From: CAMDWQ01 sp964497635
GTDB taxonomy: Bacteria; Omnitrophota; Gorgyraeia; 2-02-FULL-51-18
DNA length: 19,985 nucleotides
NCBI GenBank assembly: GCA_964497635.1
Contig: CAZCDB010000027.1
Coordinates: 1 to 19,985 of the forward strand
Direction: 5' to 3'
Under the pieces are notes generated by a model. That model made no database searches, was not told where the DNA came from, and worked only from the letters and a program-made list of their open reading frames with translations. Shown one piece after another: positions 1 to 8,495 of the stretch (position 1 is its first letter; every line of letters starts with the position of its first letter). A program made the position numbers and the translations under genes.

Positions 1-27
1 AGATTTTTTAATAAAGGGTTATTAATC

Positions 28-1173
28 ATGGAAGCTTATCTAGATTACAACGCGACGTCGCCGGTGGATGCTTCGGTTTTGGAGGCGATGAAGCCTTATT
101 TTACGCAGGAGTTTGCCAATGCTTCGAGCATTCATCGCAAGGGGCAGGCGGCGCGGCACGCGGTGGAAGCTTCACGAGAAATCATCGCGGATTATTTGTC
201 GGTCGAGCCCGGAGATCTTATTTTTACCTCAGGGGGAACCGAGGCGGATAATCTGGCGCTTCGTGGGACGCTGGTTTCTCGGCTTGCGGATCGCAAGCAT
301 CTGGTGGTTTCTTCCATCGAGCATCAGGCGGTGCTTCATACCGCCAGATTTTTAAAAGGCCTGGGTTGTGAGGTCACAGTCGTTCCGGTCAACGCTCAAG
401 GTCTTGTCGATTTGGAGGCTCTCAAAGCGGCCACGACAGAAGAGACCTCTTTGGTAAGTCTCATGCACGTCAACAACGAAGTCGGCACGATTCAGCCGAT
501 AGAAGCAGCGGCCAAGATTGCACATGAGAAAGGCGCCTACTTTCACGTGGATGCGGTTCAGTCTTTTGGAAAGATGTTGATCCATCCGGAAGAGATGGGG
601 ATTGATCTTTTGACGGCCTCGGCCCATAAAATCTGCGGACCTAAAGGCTCCGGCCTCTTGTATCTGCGAAAAGGACTGAAGATCAAGCCGATTTTTTACG
701 GGGGCCATCAGGAAAAAAATATTCGCCCCGGCACTGAAAATGTCCCGGCAATTGTGGGATTTGGCAAGGCGGTAGAGCTGGTGCGAAAAAACTCTGCCAC
801 CGAAGCCAAGCGTGTGGGGGGTTTAAGAGATCACCTGGAAGAGGGGATACGAAAGAAAATCAAAGGGGTTTATTTTAACGGAGATTCGGCGCATCGGATT
901 TATAATACTTTAAGCGTCTCTTTTGACGGCTTGGATGGCGAGACCATCCTTGTGAATTTAGATCTTAAGAATATCTGTGTTTCGACAGGCTCAGCTTGTA
1001 CGGCAGGCTCTATTGAGCCTTCTCATGTGCTTTTGGCGATGGGTCTTGAAGAAAAAAAAGCCAGAGCGACGGTGCGTTTTTCTCTGGGACGATTTACCAC
1101 TCAAACCGAGGTGGACTATGCTCTTTCGGAGCTTCCACCCATCATCGATCGCTTAAGAAAGTCAGCTACATGA
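28..1173 (+). CDS. nifS: Cysteine desulfurase, NifS/IscS family
   Basis: A pyridoxal-phosphate enzyme that removes sulfur from L-cysteine as a persulfide and passes it on to iron-sulfur clusters, tRNA thiolation or thiamine synthesis in the cytoplasm. The 381-residue product has the usual family length. The cofactor lysine is K201 in the SAHK motif, and the catalytic cysteine is C324 in GSACTAGS, with the following IEPSHVL typical of the IscS/NifS group. RPGTEN (233-238) is also conserved. ATG at 28 gives the standard N-terminus (YLDYNATSP). It is the first gene of a tight cluster and its stop overlaps the tatD start by 4 bases. No scaffold protein gene (iscU) is adjacent, so whether it serves iron-sulfur clusters, tRNA thiolation or thiamine is open. 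The family assignment is firm; nifS versus iscS is not resolved. Confidence 0.95.
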   Translation: MEAYLDYNATSPVDASVLEAMKPYFTQEFANASSIHRKGQAARHAVEASREIIADYLSVEPGDLIFTSGGTEADNLALRGTLVSRLADRKHLVVSSIEHQAVLHTARFLKGLGCEVTVVPVNAQGLVDLEALKAATTEETSLVSLMHVNNEVGTIQPIEAAAKIAHEKGAYFHVDAVQSFGKMLIHPEEMGIDLLTASAHKICGPKGSGLLYLRKGLKIKPIFYGGHQEKNIRPGTENVPAIVGFGKAVELVRKNSATEAKRVGGLRDHLEEGIRKKIKGVYFNGDSAHRIYNTLSVSFDGLDGETILVNLDLKNICVSTGSACTAGSIEPSHVLLAMGLEEKKARATVRFSLGRFTTQTEVDYALSELPPIIDRLRKSAT

Positions 1174-1943
1174 TTATTGATACGCACTGCCATCTTTATA
1201 TGGATGCTTTTGATTTGGACCGTGAAGCGGTGATTGCTCGCGCGCAGGAACATGGGGTTGGAAAACTAATCAATGTCGGAATCGATCCTGCTACCAATCA
1301 AGCTTCTTGGAAGCTGGCCCAGGAGCATCCCTGCATTTCCCACACCGCCGGTTTTCATCCCCACAGCGCCGAAGAAATGAATAAAATCACTTATGAAGAA
1401 ACCAAGCTTTTTGTCGAGCAAACCAGCCCCGTGGCCATCGGAGAAATCGGTTTGGATTATTTTAAAAGCGAGTCTTCACGTGAAGCGCAAAAAGCGACGT
1501 TTAAGCGCATGCTTCACTTGGCCCGTGAAAAAAACTTACCGGTGATTGTTCACTCGCGAGACGCGCTAAGCGACACGCTTGAAATCTTAAAAACCGAGGG
1601 AGGTGGGAAGCTCCGTGGGGTGATTCACTGCTTCTCGTACGATGAGGCGGCCGCCAAAGCTTTTTTTGACCTGGGATTTTTGATTTCTTTTACTTGCAAT
1701 ATCACGTTTAAAAACGGTGGGCCTCTTTTGCAAGTAGCCAAGTCGGTGCCTTTGGAGAAAATCATGCTAGAAACGGACTCTCCCTATCTTGCCCCCCAAA
1801 TTTATCGCGGGAAGCGAAATGAGCCCTGTTGTTTGCGGCATTTGGTCGATCTCTTGGCGGAGCATCGTCAGATGTCACCAGAAGAAATTGAGCGCGTGAC
1901 CTCTGCAACCGCGATAAAATTTTTTGGTCTGAAGGACTTTTAG
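1170..1943 (+). CDS. tatD: TatD-family metal-dependent DNase
   Basis: A 257-residue TIM-barrel hydrolase of the TatD/YcfH family, whose members act as metal-dependent 3'-5' exonucleases or deoxyribonucleases. Visible metal-binding residues are H6 and H8 in DTHCHL, E92 in GEIGLDYF, H128 in VIVHSRD, H153 in IHCFS and D203 in ETDSPYLAP. The conserved RGKRNEP follows at 213-219. The ATG overlaps the nifS stop (ATGA), which suggests translational coupling. The next gene begins immediately after its stop codon. The cellular substrate cannot be told from sequence, and the neighbours do not narrow it down. Confidence 0.93.
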   Translation: MIIDTHCHLYMDAFDLDREAVIARAQEHGVGKLINVGIDPATNQASWKLAQEHPCISHTAGFHPHSAEEMNKITYEETKLFVEQTSPVAIGEIGLDYFKSESSREAQKATFKRMLHLAREKNLPVIVHSRDALSDTLEILKTEGGGKLRGVIHCFSYDEAAAKAFFDLGFLISFTCNITFKNGGPLLQVAKSVPLEKIMLETDSPYLAPQIYRGKRNEPCCLRHLVDLLAEHRQMSPEEIERVTSATAIKFFGLKDF

Positions 1944-2966
1944 GTGGGAAAAATAATTTCGTGGTTTCGGACCCATCCTTGGACCGGAGCCATGCTTATT
2001 TTTGTCCTTATTTTTTATTCCTGCGCTCTGCTGGCTCAGCCCAAAGAGACTTCAGCATCCCCGGACACTCCCAGTCAGGAGTTTAAAGCACAACAGCAAC
2101 TCTTTGAAAAAAATGTTCAAGAAAAACCGCAGGGGTTTATCGCGGTTTCATTTTTTCTCTTGGCTATTCTTTTTGTGGGGCTTATTTTGGACGCTCGATA
2201 TCTGATGCGTTCTTTTCGAGAAAAACGCTGGTTTGTTCCTGCTCAAGGGGTTCCTTTGGTTTCGTGGGGAGGGCTGGAACTATTTCAGGCGTTTCTTTTC
2301 ATGCTCTCAGTAGAGGTTTTTTTGCTTCTATTTCAGGCGGGAGTATTTCATGGGCTGGGGATTTCAGATCCACCGCGTGATTTTCTTCTGATGATCAATA
2401 GCCTTGTGCGCGGGCTTTTAACTGTGATTTTTATTTTACTGCTTTTGCAGAAACTAGGACAGGGACCCAGGGACTTGGGTCTGACCGTAGATCGTTTTTT
2501 TGCGCAAGTGCGTTATGGAATCTGGGGTTATATCGCAATATTGCCGGTTATTTTTCTCACGCTTTTAATTTTGGCCGGAGTGGCGCATATTTTTTCTTAT
2601 GAACCGCCGCCGCAAAATGTGGTGCAGATTTATTTGAAGCCCTCCTCGGACTCCTATCTTTTGTTTTTTACTTTTTTTGTTGCTGGAATCGGTCCTCTGA
2701 TTGAGGAGGTTTTATTCCGTGGGTTTTTATATTCGGCACTACACAGGAAGATAGGTTCTGTTTTGGCGATGGGAATCACTTCGCTTATTTTTGCTGCATT
2801 TCATATGAATGTAGCCGCTTTCTTCTCCATTTTTGTTTTTAGTTTATTTCTCTGTCGTTTTTATGAAAAAACAGGATCCTTGGTGCCTTCCATGACAGCG
2901 CATGTTTTGCATAATTTTCTCATGGTGGGGCTTACCCTGGGTTTTAAATCGGCGATTGTTTCATGA
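1944..2966 (+). CDS. CPBP-family intramembrane metalloprotease
   Basis: A polytopic membrane protein of 340 residues. A hydrophobic segment at about 14-31 looks like a signal anchor, followed by a polar stretch (about 35-62) and further hydrophobic segments near 66-84, 115-137, 155-170, 193-215, 238-252 and 275-304. The C-terminal half carries the CPBP (Abi/CAAX-like) signature: EEVLFR with E254, E255 and R259, then H287 in FAAFH, then H320 and N324 in HVLHN. These motifs bind metal and define a glutamate protease of the Rce1 type. The start is GTG at 1944, directly after the tatD stop, preceded by an AAGGA-like sequence. The substrate is unknown. Bacterial relatives include prenyl-protein protease homologues and bacteriocin self-immunity proteins, and nothing nearby supports either role. 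Confidence 0.88.
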   Translation: MGKIISWFRTHPWTGAMLIFVLIFYSCALLAQPKETSASPDTPSQEFKAQQQLFEKNVQEKPQGFIAVSFFLLAILFVGLILDARYLMRSFREKRWFVPAQGVPLVSWGGLELFQAFLFMLSVEVFLLLFQAGVFHGLGISDPPRDFLLMINSLVRGLLTVIFILLLLQKLGQGPRDLGLTVDRFFAQVRYGIWGYIAILPVIFLTLLILAGVAHIFSYEPPPQNVVQIYLKPSSDSYLLFFTFFVAGIGPLIEEVLFRGFLYSALHRKIGSVLAMGITSLIFAAFHMNVAAFFSIFVFSLFLCRFYEKTGSLVPSMTAHVLHNFLMVGLTLGFKSAIVS

Positions 2967-3886
2967 AACAAAAAAAACTCAGTGAGTTTGAGTGGATACA
3001 AAATCTACGTCAGCGCACACCGGTTGGGCGTGGGGTGAAGCTTGGCATTGGGGATGACACAGCGATTCTGGCTACCTCCTCCAAAGATCTTTTGTTGACC
3101 ACCGACATGCTCATAGAAGATGTTCATTTTCGTTTGAAGGAAGCTACGGCCTTTGAGATCGGCTGGAAGGCTTTGGCGGTCAATGTCAGTGATATTGCGG
3201 CGATGGGGGGTATTGCGCGCCATGCGGTGGTGGCGGTAGGACTCCCCAGGCGCCTTTCCAATAAATTTATCAATGAGCTTTATTCCGGGATTCAGGCTTT
3301 GGCGCGGCGTTTTCAAATCAATATTGTGGGGGGTGATACCAATGCTTCCGAGAAGCTTGTTGTTTCGATCACGGTGCTTGGGGAGTGTGAAAAATCAAAA
3401 GCGATTTGTCGCTCGGGTGCCCGGGTGGGAGATATTTTATTCGTTACGGGGAAACTGGGAGGATCTTATGCCTCCAAAAAACATCTTCGATTTATTCCGC
3501 GAGTTAAGGAAGCTTGGTATTTGGTACAAAATTTTAATGTCCATGCCATGATGGATCTCTCGGATGGTCTGGCGGGGGATATTCGGCGTTTGACGCAGGA
3601 GAGTAAAGTGGGGGCGATTATCAAGCAAGACTTGCTTCCGGTGGCTTCTTGTGCCTCGGATTGGAAGGCGGCGCTATTGGACGGTGAAGATTTTGAGCTT
3701 CTTTTTTGTCTGGCTCCGGGAGAAGCTCAAAAATTAATCCGCCGGACCCGGCAAAAAAGTAAGAGTGTTTTCACCCCCATTGGTAAAATTGTAAATAGGG
3801 GAATGGGTCTTCTTTTGGAAGATGGGCAAGGAAAGCGGAGAGCGATGCCAAAGGGTGGTTTTGATCATTTTCATGAAAATAAATAA
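2963..3886 (+). CDS. thiL: Thiamine-monophosphate kinase
   Basis: Phosphorylates thiamine monophosphate to thiamine diphosphate with ATP, the last step of cofactor synthesis. The 307-residue product shows the ThiL/AIRS fold motifs in order: GIGDDTAIL (28-36, D31 and D32), TTDMLIEDVHF (46-56), VNVSDIAAMGG (73-83), GGDTN (123-127), MMDLSDGLAGDI and DGEDFELLF in the second domain, and a C-terminal GFDHF. The aspartates in these motifs bind magnesium and phosphates. The ATG overlaps the stop of the preceding protease gene. Other thiamine genes are absent apart from the ThiS-like domain fused to topA further on. Confidence 0.95.
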   Translation: MKQKKLSEFEWIQNLRQRTPVGRGVKLGIGDDTAILATSSKDLLLTTDMLIEDVHFRLKEATAFEIGWKALAVNVSDIAAMGGIARHAVVAVGLPRRLSNKFINELYSGIQALARRFQINIVGGDTNASEKLVVSITVLGECEKSKAICRSGARVGDILFVTGKLGGSYASKKHLRFIPRVKEAWYLVQNFNVHAMMDLSDGLAGDIRRLTQESKVGAIIKQDLLPVASCASDWKAALLDGEDFELLFCLAPGEAQKLIRRTRQKSKSVFTPIGKIVNRGMGLLLEDGQGKRRAMPKGGFDHFHENK

Positions 3887-4316
3887 ACTGAAGAAGCAGC
3901 AATGGATTTCGCGCTCTGCGGAAGAGACTCAAAGCATCGGCCATCAAATCGCTCAACAGCTGCGGTCAGGTGACGTGGTGGCTCTCCGTGGAGAGCTTGG
4001 TGCGGGGAAGACGACGCTTGTCAAAGGAATCGCCTGTGGTTTGGGTGTGAGTTCCGTAGAGGAAATCTCAAGCCCCACCTACGTTCTTATTCACGAGTAT
4101 CAGGGGCGACAGAAAGTCTATCATTTGGATTGGTACCGCCTGGAAGCGGTTTTGGGCGCGGATGCCGCTTTAGCTCAAGAATGTTTTGACTCTAAAGGAA
4201 TTACTTTGGTGGAGTGGCCCGAGCGCGGGGAGACTCTTTTGCCTCAACCTCATTGGCAAATTAACCTGAAACACCAGGATGAAAAAACACGAAAGATCGA
4301 GATGTTACACGGATGA
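3873..4316 (+). CDS. tsaE: tRNA t6A biosynthesis ATPase TsaE
   Basis: TsaE is the ATPase that, with TsaB and TsaD, supports threonylcarbamoylation of A37 in ANN-decoding tRNAs. The 147-residue product has a Walker A motif GELGAGKTT (40-48), SPTY (67-70), HLDWYRL (84-90) and LVEWPERGE (112-120), all typical of the family. An in-frame ATG exists at 3822, but the ATG at 3873 gives the normal family N-terminus and overlaps thiL by only 14 bases. AAGGGTGG at 3851-3858 may serve as a somewhat distant ribosome site. The stop overlaps the tsaB start by 4 bases. Confidence 0.93.
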   Translation: MKINKLKKQQWISRSAEETQSIGHQIAQQLRSGDVVALRGELGAGKTTLVKGIACGLGVSSVEEISSPTYVLIHEYQGRQKVYHLDWYRLEAVLGADAALAQECFDSKGITLVEWPERGETLLPQPHWQINLKHQDEKTRKIEMLHG

Positions 4317-4921
4317 GAATATTGGCTTTTGATACCTCCACAGAGTTCTTAAGCGCCGCTCTTTTTGAGGGAAGTAAAAAAATAGCTTCCGTTCAGATCA
4401 AAGGACGCGCACAACACTCAGATGTTTTAGCACCGACGCTTGAAGCTTTAATGAAGCGATCCAAGGTTTTTGGAAAGCCCATGGACTGTGTCGCGGTGGG
4501 GCTGGGTCCGGGATCGTTTACGGGTTTGCGTGTGGCCGTGACCACCACAAAGCTCTTGGCCTATGCTTGGCGGGCAAGAATTGTGGGTATTTCAAGTCTT
4601 GAGGCAGCGGCTAGAACCGTGTCCCAAGACGGCTTGTACGCTGTCATGAAAGACTGCAAAAAAAATCAAGTGTATGGAGCTGTGTACGAGCGTCTCGGAA
4701 AAAAGTGGAGCACGGTCCAAGAGCCTGCCATTTGGATGAGAAGTGATTTTGTTGCATTTTTTCAAAAGAAAAAGGCTCAAGAGATTTTAAAGCCTCCCTG
4801 CGCCAAAGCCATCGCTCTCGCTGCGTTTGAGCGGATCCAAGAGAAGCGTTGGGACGATGTCTTCGCGCTTGAACCCATTTATTTGCATCCCAAGGACTGC
4901 AATGTCTCCATTAAAAAATAA
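4313..4921 (+). CDS. tsaB: tRNA t6A biosynthesis protein TsaB
   Basis: TsaB is the non-catalytic ASKHA-fold partner of TsaD in t6A synthesis. The 202-residue product begins with the family pattern ILAFDTST (3-10) and carries GLGPGSFTGLRVA (63-75), the most conserved TsaB motif. The length is slightly short but normal for the family, whose C-terminal half is variable. The ATG overlaps the tsaE stop, so TsaE and TsaB are likely made together. The catalytic TsaD gene and the TsaC gene are not in the window. Its last codons overlap the start of alr by 20 bases. Confidence 0.92.
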   Translation: MRILAFDTSTEFLSAALFEGSKKIASVQIKGRAQHSDVLAPTLEALMKRSKVFGKPMDCVAVGLGPGSFTGLRVAVTTTKLLAYAWRARIVGISSLEAAARTVSQDGLYAVMKDCKKNQVYGAVYERLGKKWSTVQEPAIWMRSDFVAFFQKKKAQEILKPPCAKAIALAAFERIQEKRWDDVFALEPIYLHPKDCNVSIKK

Positions 4922-6050
4922 AACTTCGCTTCAGTGGGTCGATATCCGCCTGGATATTTTGCGAAAAAATCTAAAGATTTTGTGCCGTTTTCTTAAGCGA
5001 CCAAGCTCCGCTATTTTGGCGATCGTGAAAGCCGAGGCGTACGGTCATGGGATGCTTCCGGTTTCACGGGCCTTGTGGAAAGAGGGAGTTCGCTTTTTTG
5101 GAGTTGCCAATTTCCAAGAAGCTCTTGTGTTACGTCAGGCTTTGCCCAAGGCGAGGATTTTGCTTCTGGGGTGTTTGCATCCGGATCAAGTGGCTGCTGC
5201 GATTGCTCTTGGGTTCACTCCAACAATTTCATGTTTGGAGGACGCCAAGGAATTTCAGCGGAGAATTCGGGGTTCAAAAAAGTTTTTAATCCATGTGAAG
5301 CTAGATACCGGGATGGGGCGCCTAGGCTTGCCGATCGAGCAGACAGAGAATTTTTTTAAACAGTTAAAAAATCTTTCAGGTCTTGAGGTTGAAGGCCTCT
5401 ACACTCATTTTTCAAGTGCGGATAAAGAAAACCAAGAACCCACTTTGAAACAGCTAAAAATTTTTAATGAGATGATTGGAAAAATTAAGGATTGGGGTTT
5501 TCGACCTCGCATCATTCATGTGGCCAATAGTGCGGGAACTCTGCGCTTCCGCCAAGCGCATTTTGATATGTTCCGTCCAGGCCTGATTCTTTACGGTTTG
5601 CAAGGAGGTCCTAAGAGTCCACTTCTTCCAGGAATGAAACCTGTGCTCTCTTGGAAGACCCGCATCAGTTTTCTTAAAAAATTTGAGACGGGGCAAACAG
5701 TCAGTTACGGCCAAACCCACCAGGTACAAAAAAACACGTTGATCGCAACTCTTCCTGTAGGGTATAGTCACGGGTACCGAATTGCCTGGTCCAATCGTAG
5801 TTTTGTGTTGGTACGGGGGTATCGCTGTCCTGTGGTAGGGCGCGTCACGATGGATCAGACCTTGGTGGATGTAGGATCTGTTCCGGGAGTGCAGCGCTGG
5901 GACGAGGTGACACTTATCGGAAAGCAGGGGCGGCAAGTTATTTCAACAGAAGAGCTTGCAGAGAAGGCACAAACTATTCCGTATGAGGTTGTTTGCGGAA
6001 TTCATAGTCGCGTGCCAAGAGTTTTTTCTAACCATAAGGAAAATTTATGA
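4902..6050 (+). CDS. alr: Alanine racemase
   Basis: A pyridoxal-phosphate enzyme that interconverts L- and D-alanine for peptidoglycan synthesis. The 382-residue product has the cofactor lysine K43 in AIVKAEAYGHG. The second catalytic base is most likely Y269 in VSYGQTH, and RVTMDQTLVDV (314-324) lies in the C-terminal beta domain. LDTGMGRLG (135-143) and FRPGLILYG (224-232) are also family motifs. An open frame extends upstream to 4827, but ATG 4902 is chosen because AAGGA at 4892-4896 sits 5 bases before it and it yields the standard N-terminus. It overlaps tsaB by 20 bases and ends overlapping ppa by 4. Confidence 0.95.
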   Translation: MSPLKNKTSLQWVDIRLDILRKNLKILCRFLKRPSSAILAIVKAEAYGHGMLPVSRALWKEGVRFFGVANFQEALVLRQALPKARILLLGCLHPDQVAAAIALGFTPTISCLEDAKEFQRRIRGSKKFLIHVKLDTGMGRLGLPIEQTENFFKQLKNLSGLEVEGLYTHFSSADKENQEPTLKQLKIFNEMIGKIKDWGFRPRIIHVANSAGTLRFRQAHFDMFRPGLILYGLQGGPKSPLLPGMKPVLSWKTRISFLKKFETGQTVSYGQTHQVQKNTLIATLPVGYSHGYRIAWSNRSFVLVRGYRCPVVGRVTMDQTLVDVGSVPGVQRWDEVTLIGKQGRQVISTEELAEKAQTIPYEVVCGIHSRVPRVFSNHKENL

Positions 6051-6550
6051 AACTAAATGAAACAATTACCGTGATCGTCGAAATCCAAAAGGGTAGCCGC
6101 AATAAATATGAATTTGATAAAAAGCACAACCGGATCGTATTTGACCGTATGCTTTTTTCTTCCGTCCACTATCCCAGCGATTATGGATACATTCCCGATA
6201 CTTTGGCTCAGGACGGAGATCCCTTGGACGCTATGGTGCTTTTATGGGAACCGACTTTTCCGGGTTGCGTGATTGAAGCCCGTCCCTTAGGTCTTTTTAA
6301 AATGAAAGATGAAAAGGGGATTGATGATAAGATTCTGTGTGTGCCGGTCAAAGATCCGCTTTGGAATCACATTCACGAGCTATCTCAGGTACCGCCACAC
6401 CTGCTTAAAGAAATTGAGCATTTTTTCAAAATCTACAAAGATCTTGAGATGAAAAAGACCCAAGTCTACGGTTGGAAAAACAAAAACGCGGCACTTAAGA
6501 TCATCGAGCAGTCTCGCGAAGCCTACCGGCGAGAAGACACGCGGCGATAA
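6047..6550 (+). CDS. ppa: Inorganic pyrophosphatase, family I
   Basis: A soluble cytoplasmic enzyme that hydrolyses pyrophosphate to drive biosynthetic reactions. The 167-residue product has the family I signature DGDPLDAMVL (56-65), whose aspartates bind magnesium, preceded by YPSDYGYIPDT (42-52). GIDDKILCV (91-99) supplies further metal ligands, and a C-terminal helix follows (HHFFKIYK-like, about 124-131). The ATG overlaps the alr stop. It closes the first gene cluster: a 117-base gap with a strong promoter follows. I saw no factor-independent terminator after it. Confidence 0.95.
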   Translation: MKLNETITVIVEIQKGSRNKYEFDKKHNRIVFDRMLFSSVHYPSDYGYIPDTLAQDGDPLDAMVLLWEPTFPGCVIEARPLGLFKMKDEKGIDDKILCVPVKDPLWNHIHELSQVPPHLLKEIEHFFKIYKDLEMKKTQVYGWKNKNAALKIIEQSREAYRREDTRR

Positions 6551-6578
6551 CCCGATTTCCCCAAAAAATGGCTTTCTT

Positions 6579-6607
6579 TTGACACCCCTCTGAAGGGTTG
6601 ATATAAT
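6579..6607 (+). promoter_or_regulatory. Consensus sigma70-type promoter for ilvB
   Basis: TTGACA at 6579-6584 and TATAAT at 6602-6607 are separated by exactly 17 bases, a perfect match to the housekeeping sigma factor consensus. Initiation would fall near 6613-6615, leaving a leader of about 54 bases before the ilvB start. The spacer region contains an imperfect dyad, ACCC at 6584-6587 with GGGT at 6595-6598, which could be a small operator or chance. It is the only clear promoter I could find in the window. Confidence 0.88.
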
Positions 6608-6667
6608 ACCGAACTTACTTATTTGGACGTGTTCTATTTTTTTTAAGACTTTATCTTAGGAGAAGTT

Positions 6668-8344
6668 ATGGCAAAAATGACTGGGGCCCAAGCAGTAGTT
6701 GAGGCATTTTCTCGCGAGGGAGTGGAGTATGTGTTTGGACTGCCGGGTGGCGCCTGTCTGCCTTTGTTTGACGCGCTTTACGATGCAAAGTTTAAGGTGA
6801 TTTTGGTTCGCCATGAGCAGGGCGCAGTTCATATGGCCGAAGGCTATGCGCGCTCGACAGGAAAAGTGGGTGTGGTGGTTGTCACTTCCGGCCCCGGCGC
6901 CACCAATACAATCACTGGCATCGCGGATGCCTACATGGACTCCATTCCTCTGGTGGTGATCACTGGACAGGTAAAATCCTTTTTAATTGGCAACGATGCT
7001 TTTCAGGAAGCGGATGTGACCGGGATTACACGCCCCATCACCAAGCACAACTATCTGGTCAAAAATGTCAAAGATTTACCGAGAATCCTAAAAGAAGCTT
7101 TTACGATTGCGATGAGCGGTCGTCCAGGCCCCGTCTTGATTGATTTTCCTTCGGACATCAGTTTGCAAACCGTGGAGTTTGATTATCCTTCCGAAGTGCA
7201 TGTCCGTGGGTTTAAGCCTGTTGCGGAGGCTCATTCAGGGCAGATCAAAAAAGCCGCGGAGCTGATCATGGCTTCAAAGCGACCGGTGATTTATACCGGT
7301 GGTGGCGTGATTATTTCAGGGGCAACAAAAGAATTGATCGAGTTGGTCGAAAAAACCAATGCGCCTTGCACCAACACTTTGATGGGTTTGGGGGGAGTTC
7401 CCGGCACGCATCCACTTTTTATGGGAATGCTAGGGATGCACGGAACGGTATTTGCCAATCGCGCGGTGCATGAGTCCGATCTTTTGATTGCTGTGGGTGC
7501 ACGTTTTGATGACCGTGTGACCGGGGACCTGACCAAGTTTGCCCCCCACGCCAAAATTATCCACATTGACGTGGATCCTTCCGCGATTTCTAAAAACGTG
7601 AAGGTGGATGTGCCCATCGTGGGCGATGTCAAGCAAGTGCTTAAGGAGCTCAACAAGCTTGTCGGTAAAGTGGATACGGCGGCTTGGCTTGCCAGTATTG
7701 AACAGTGGAAAAAAGAAAGCCCTCTCCGCTATAAAGACGACAGTGATTTGATACGTCCTCAATACGCGATCCAGAGACTTTGCGATATTTTGGGAAGCGA
7801 TGCGATTGTCACCACGGACGTAGGTCAGCATCAGATGTGGGCGGCGCAGTATTATAAGCTCAATGGCCCGAACCAACTTCTTACTTCTGGCGGTTTAGGC
7901 ACGATGGGTTATGGTTTCCCGGCGGCGATTGGCGCACAGTTTGCTTTTCCGAAGAAAACAGTGGTTTGCATTTCTGGAGACGGATCGATTCAGATGAATA
8001 TTCAGGAAATGGCGACCGCGGTGCTTCATAAGCTGCCGGTCAAGATTGCGATCATTAACAACAATTATTTGGGGATGGTGCGTCAGTGGCAGGAAACATT
8101 TTACAATCACCGTTATTCCAGCTCTACGATGAGTGGCAATCCTGATTTTGTGGCGTTGGCCAAAGCGTATGGCGCGACCGGCCGTTGTGTGACGCGTAAA
8201 AACGAAGTCGATGAGGCGATTGCCTGGTCCAAAACGATCACGGATCGTCCCTGCGTGCTTGATTTTGTCGTCACGGAAGAAGAAAATGTGTATCCGATGA
8301 TACCTTCGGGGAAATCGTTCGAAGAGATCATGGACATGGCGTGA
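6668..8344 (+). CDS. ilvB: Acetolactate synthase, large (catalytic) subunit
   Basis: Condenses pyruvate with pyruvate or 2-ketobutyrate in the first common step of valine, leucine and isoleucine synthesis, using thiamine diphosphate, magnesium and FAD. The 558-residue product has the catalytic glutamate E50 in VRHEQGAVHMAEG and the thiamine diphosphate motif GDGSIQMN (437-444) ending in NNN at 464-466. GARFDDRVTGDL lies in the middle FAD-binding domain, and VRQWQE follows the cofactor motif as expected for true acetolactate synthases rather than other family members. AGGAGA at 6658-6663 is an excellent ribosome site for ATG 6668. The regulatory subunit gene follows after a 151-base gap holding a palindrome. 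Confidence 0.97.
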   Translation: MAKMTGAQAVVEAFSREGVEYVFGLPGGACLPLFDALYDAKFKVILVRHEQGAVHMAEGYARSTGKVGVVVVTSGPGATNTITGIADAYMDSIPLVVITGQVKSFLIGNDAFQEADVTGITRPITKHNYLVKNVKDLPRILKEAFTIAMSGRPGPVLIDFPSDISLQTVEFDYPSEVHVRGFKPVAEAHSGQIKKAAELIMASKRPVIYTGGGVIISGATKELIELVEKTNAPCTNTLMGLGGVPGTHPLFMGMLGMHGTVFANRAVHESDLLIAVGARFDDRVTGDLTKFAPHAKIIHIDVDPSAISKNVKVDVPIVGDVKQVLKELNKLVGKVDTAAWLASIEQWKKESPLRYKDDSDLIRPQYAIQRLCDILGSDAIVTTDVGQHQMWAAQYYKLNGPNQLLTSGGLGTMGYGFPAAIGAQFAFPKKTVVCISGDGSIQMNIQEMATAVLHKLPVKIAIINNNYLGMVRQWQETFYNHRYSSSTMSGNPDFVALAKAYGATGRCVTRKNEVDEAIAWSKTITDRPCVLDFVVTEEENVYPMIPSGKSFEEIMDMA

Positions 8345-8467
8345 TTTTTGATGAAAAAGCCGAATCTGCTACGTTGCAGGCTCCGCTTCCTCGGTCGACG
8401 TACAAATCAGTACGCCTCCCTCGGTTGCTCGCCTGCGTCTCGCATCTTCAGCTTTTTGATCAAAAAT
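8344..8467 (+). repeat. Palindromic element in the ilvB-ilvH gap
   Basis: An imperfect palindrome filling most of the gap. Outer arms 8344-8360 and 8451-8467 are 17-base inverted repeats with one mismatch, and the left arm begins in the ilvB stop codon. Inside are GCAGGC (8376-8381) pairing with GCCTGC (8431-8436) and a central hairpin CGTAC (8399-8403) with GTACG (8410-8414). GTCGAC (8394-8399) and GCCTCC (8414-8419) flank that hairpin, as they do in three other elements in this window. No T-run follows to make it a classic terminator. In the transcript it would be a long stem between two subunit genes. Confidence 0.8.
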
Positions 8468-8495
8468 TGAAACTTATCTTTTAGAGAGGATTAAA

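Noticed and set aside
6611..6644. A possible leader terminator: GAAC/GTTC stem followed by eight T residues before ilvB
   Set aside because: The stem is only about 4 bp with a bulge and too weak to terminate. The T-run is noted but not annotated.
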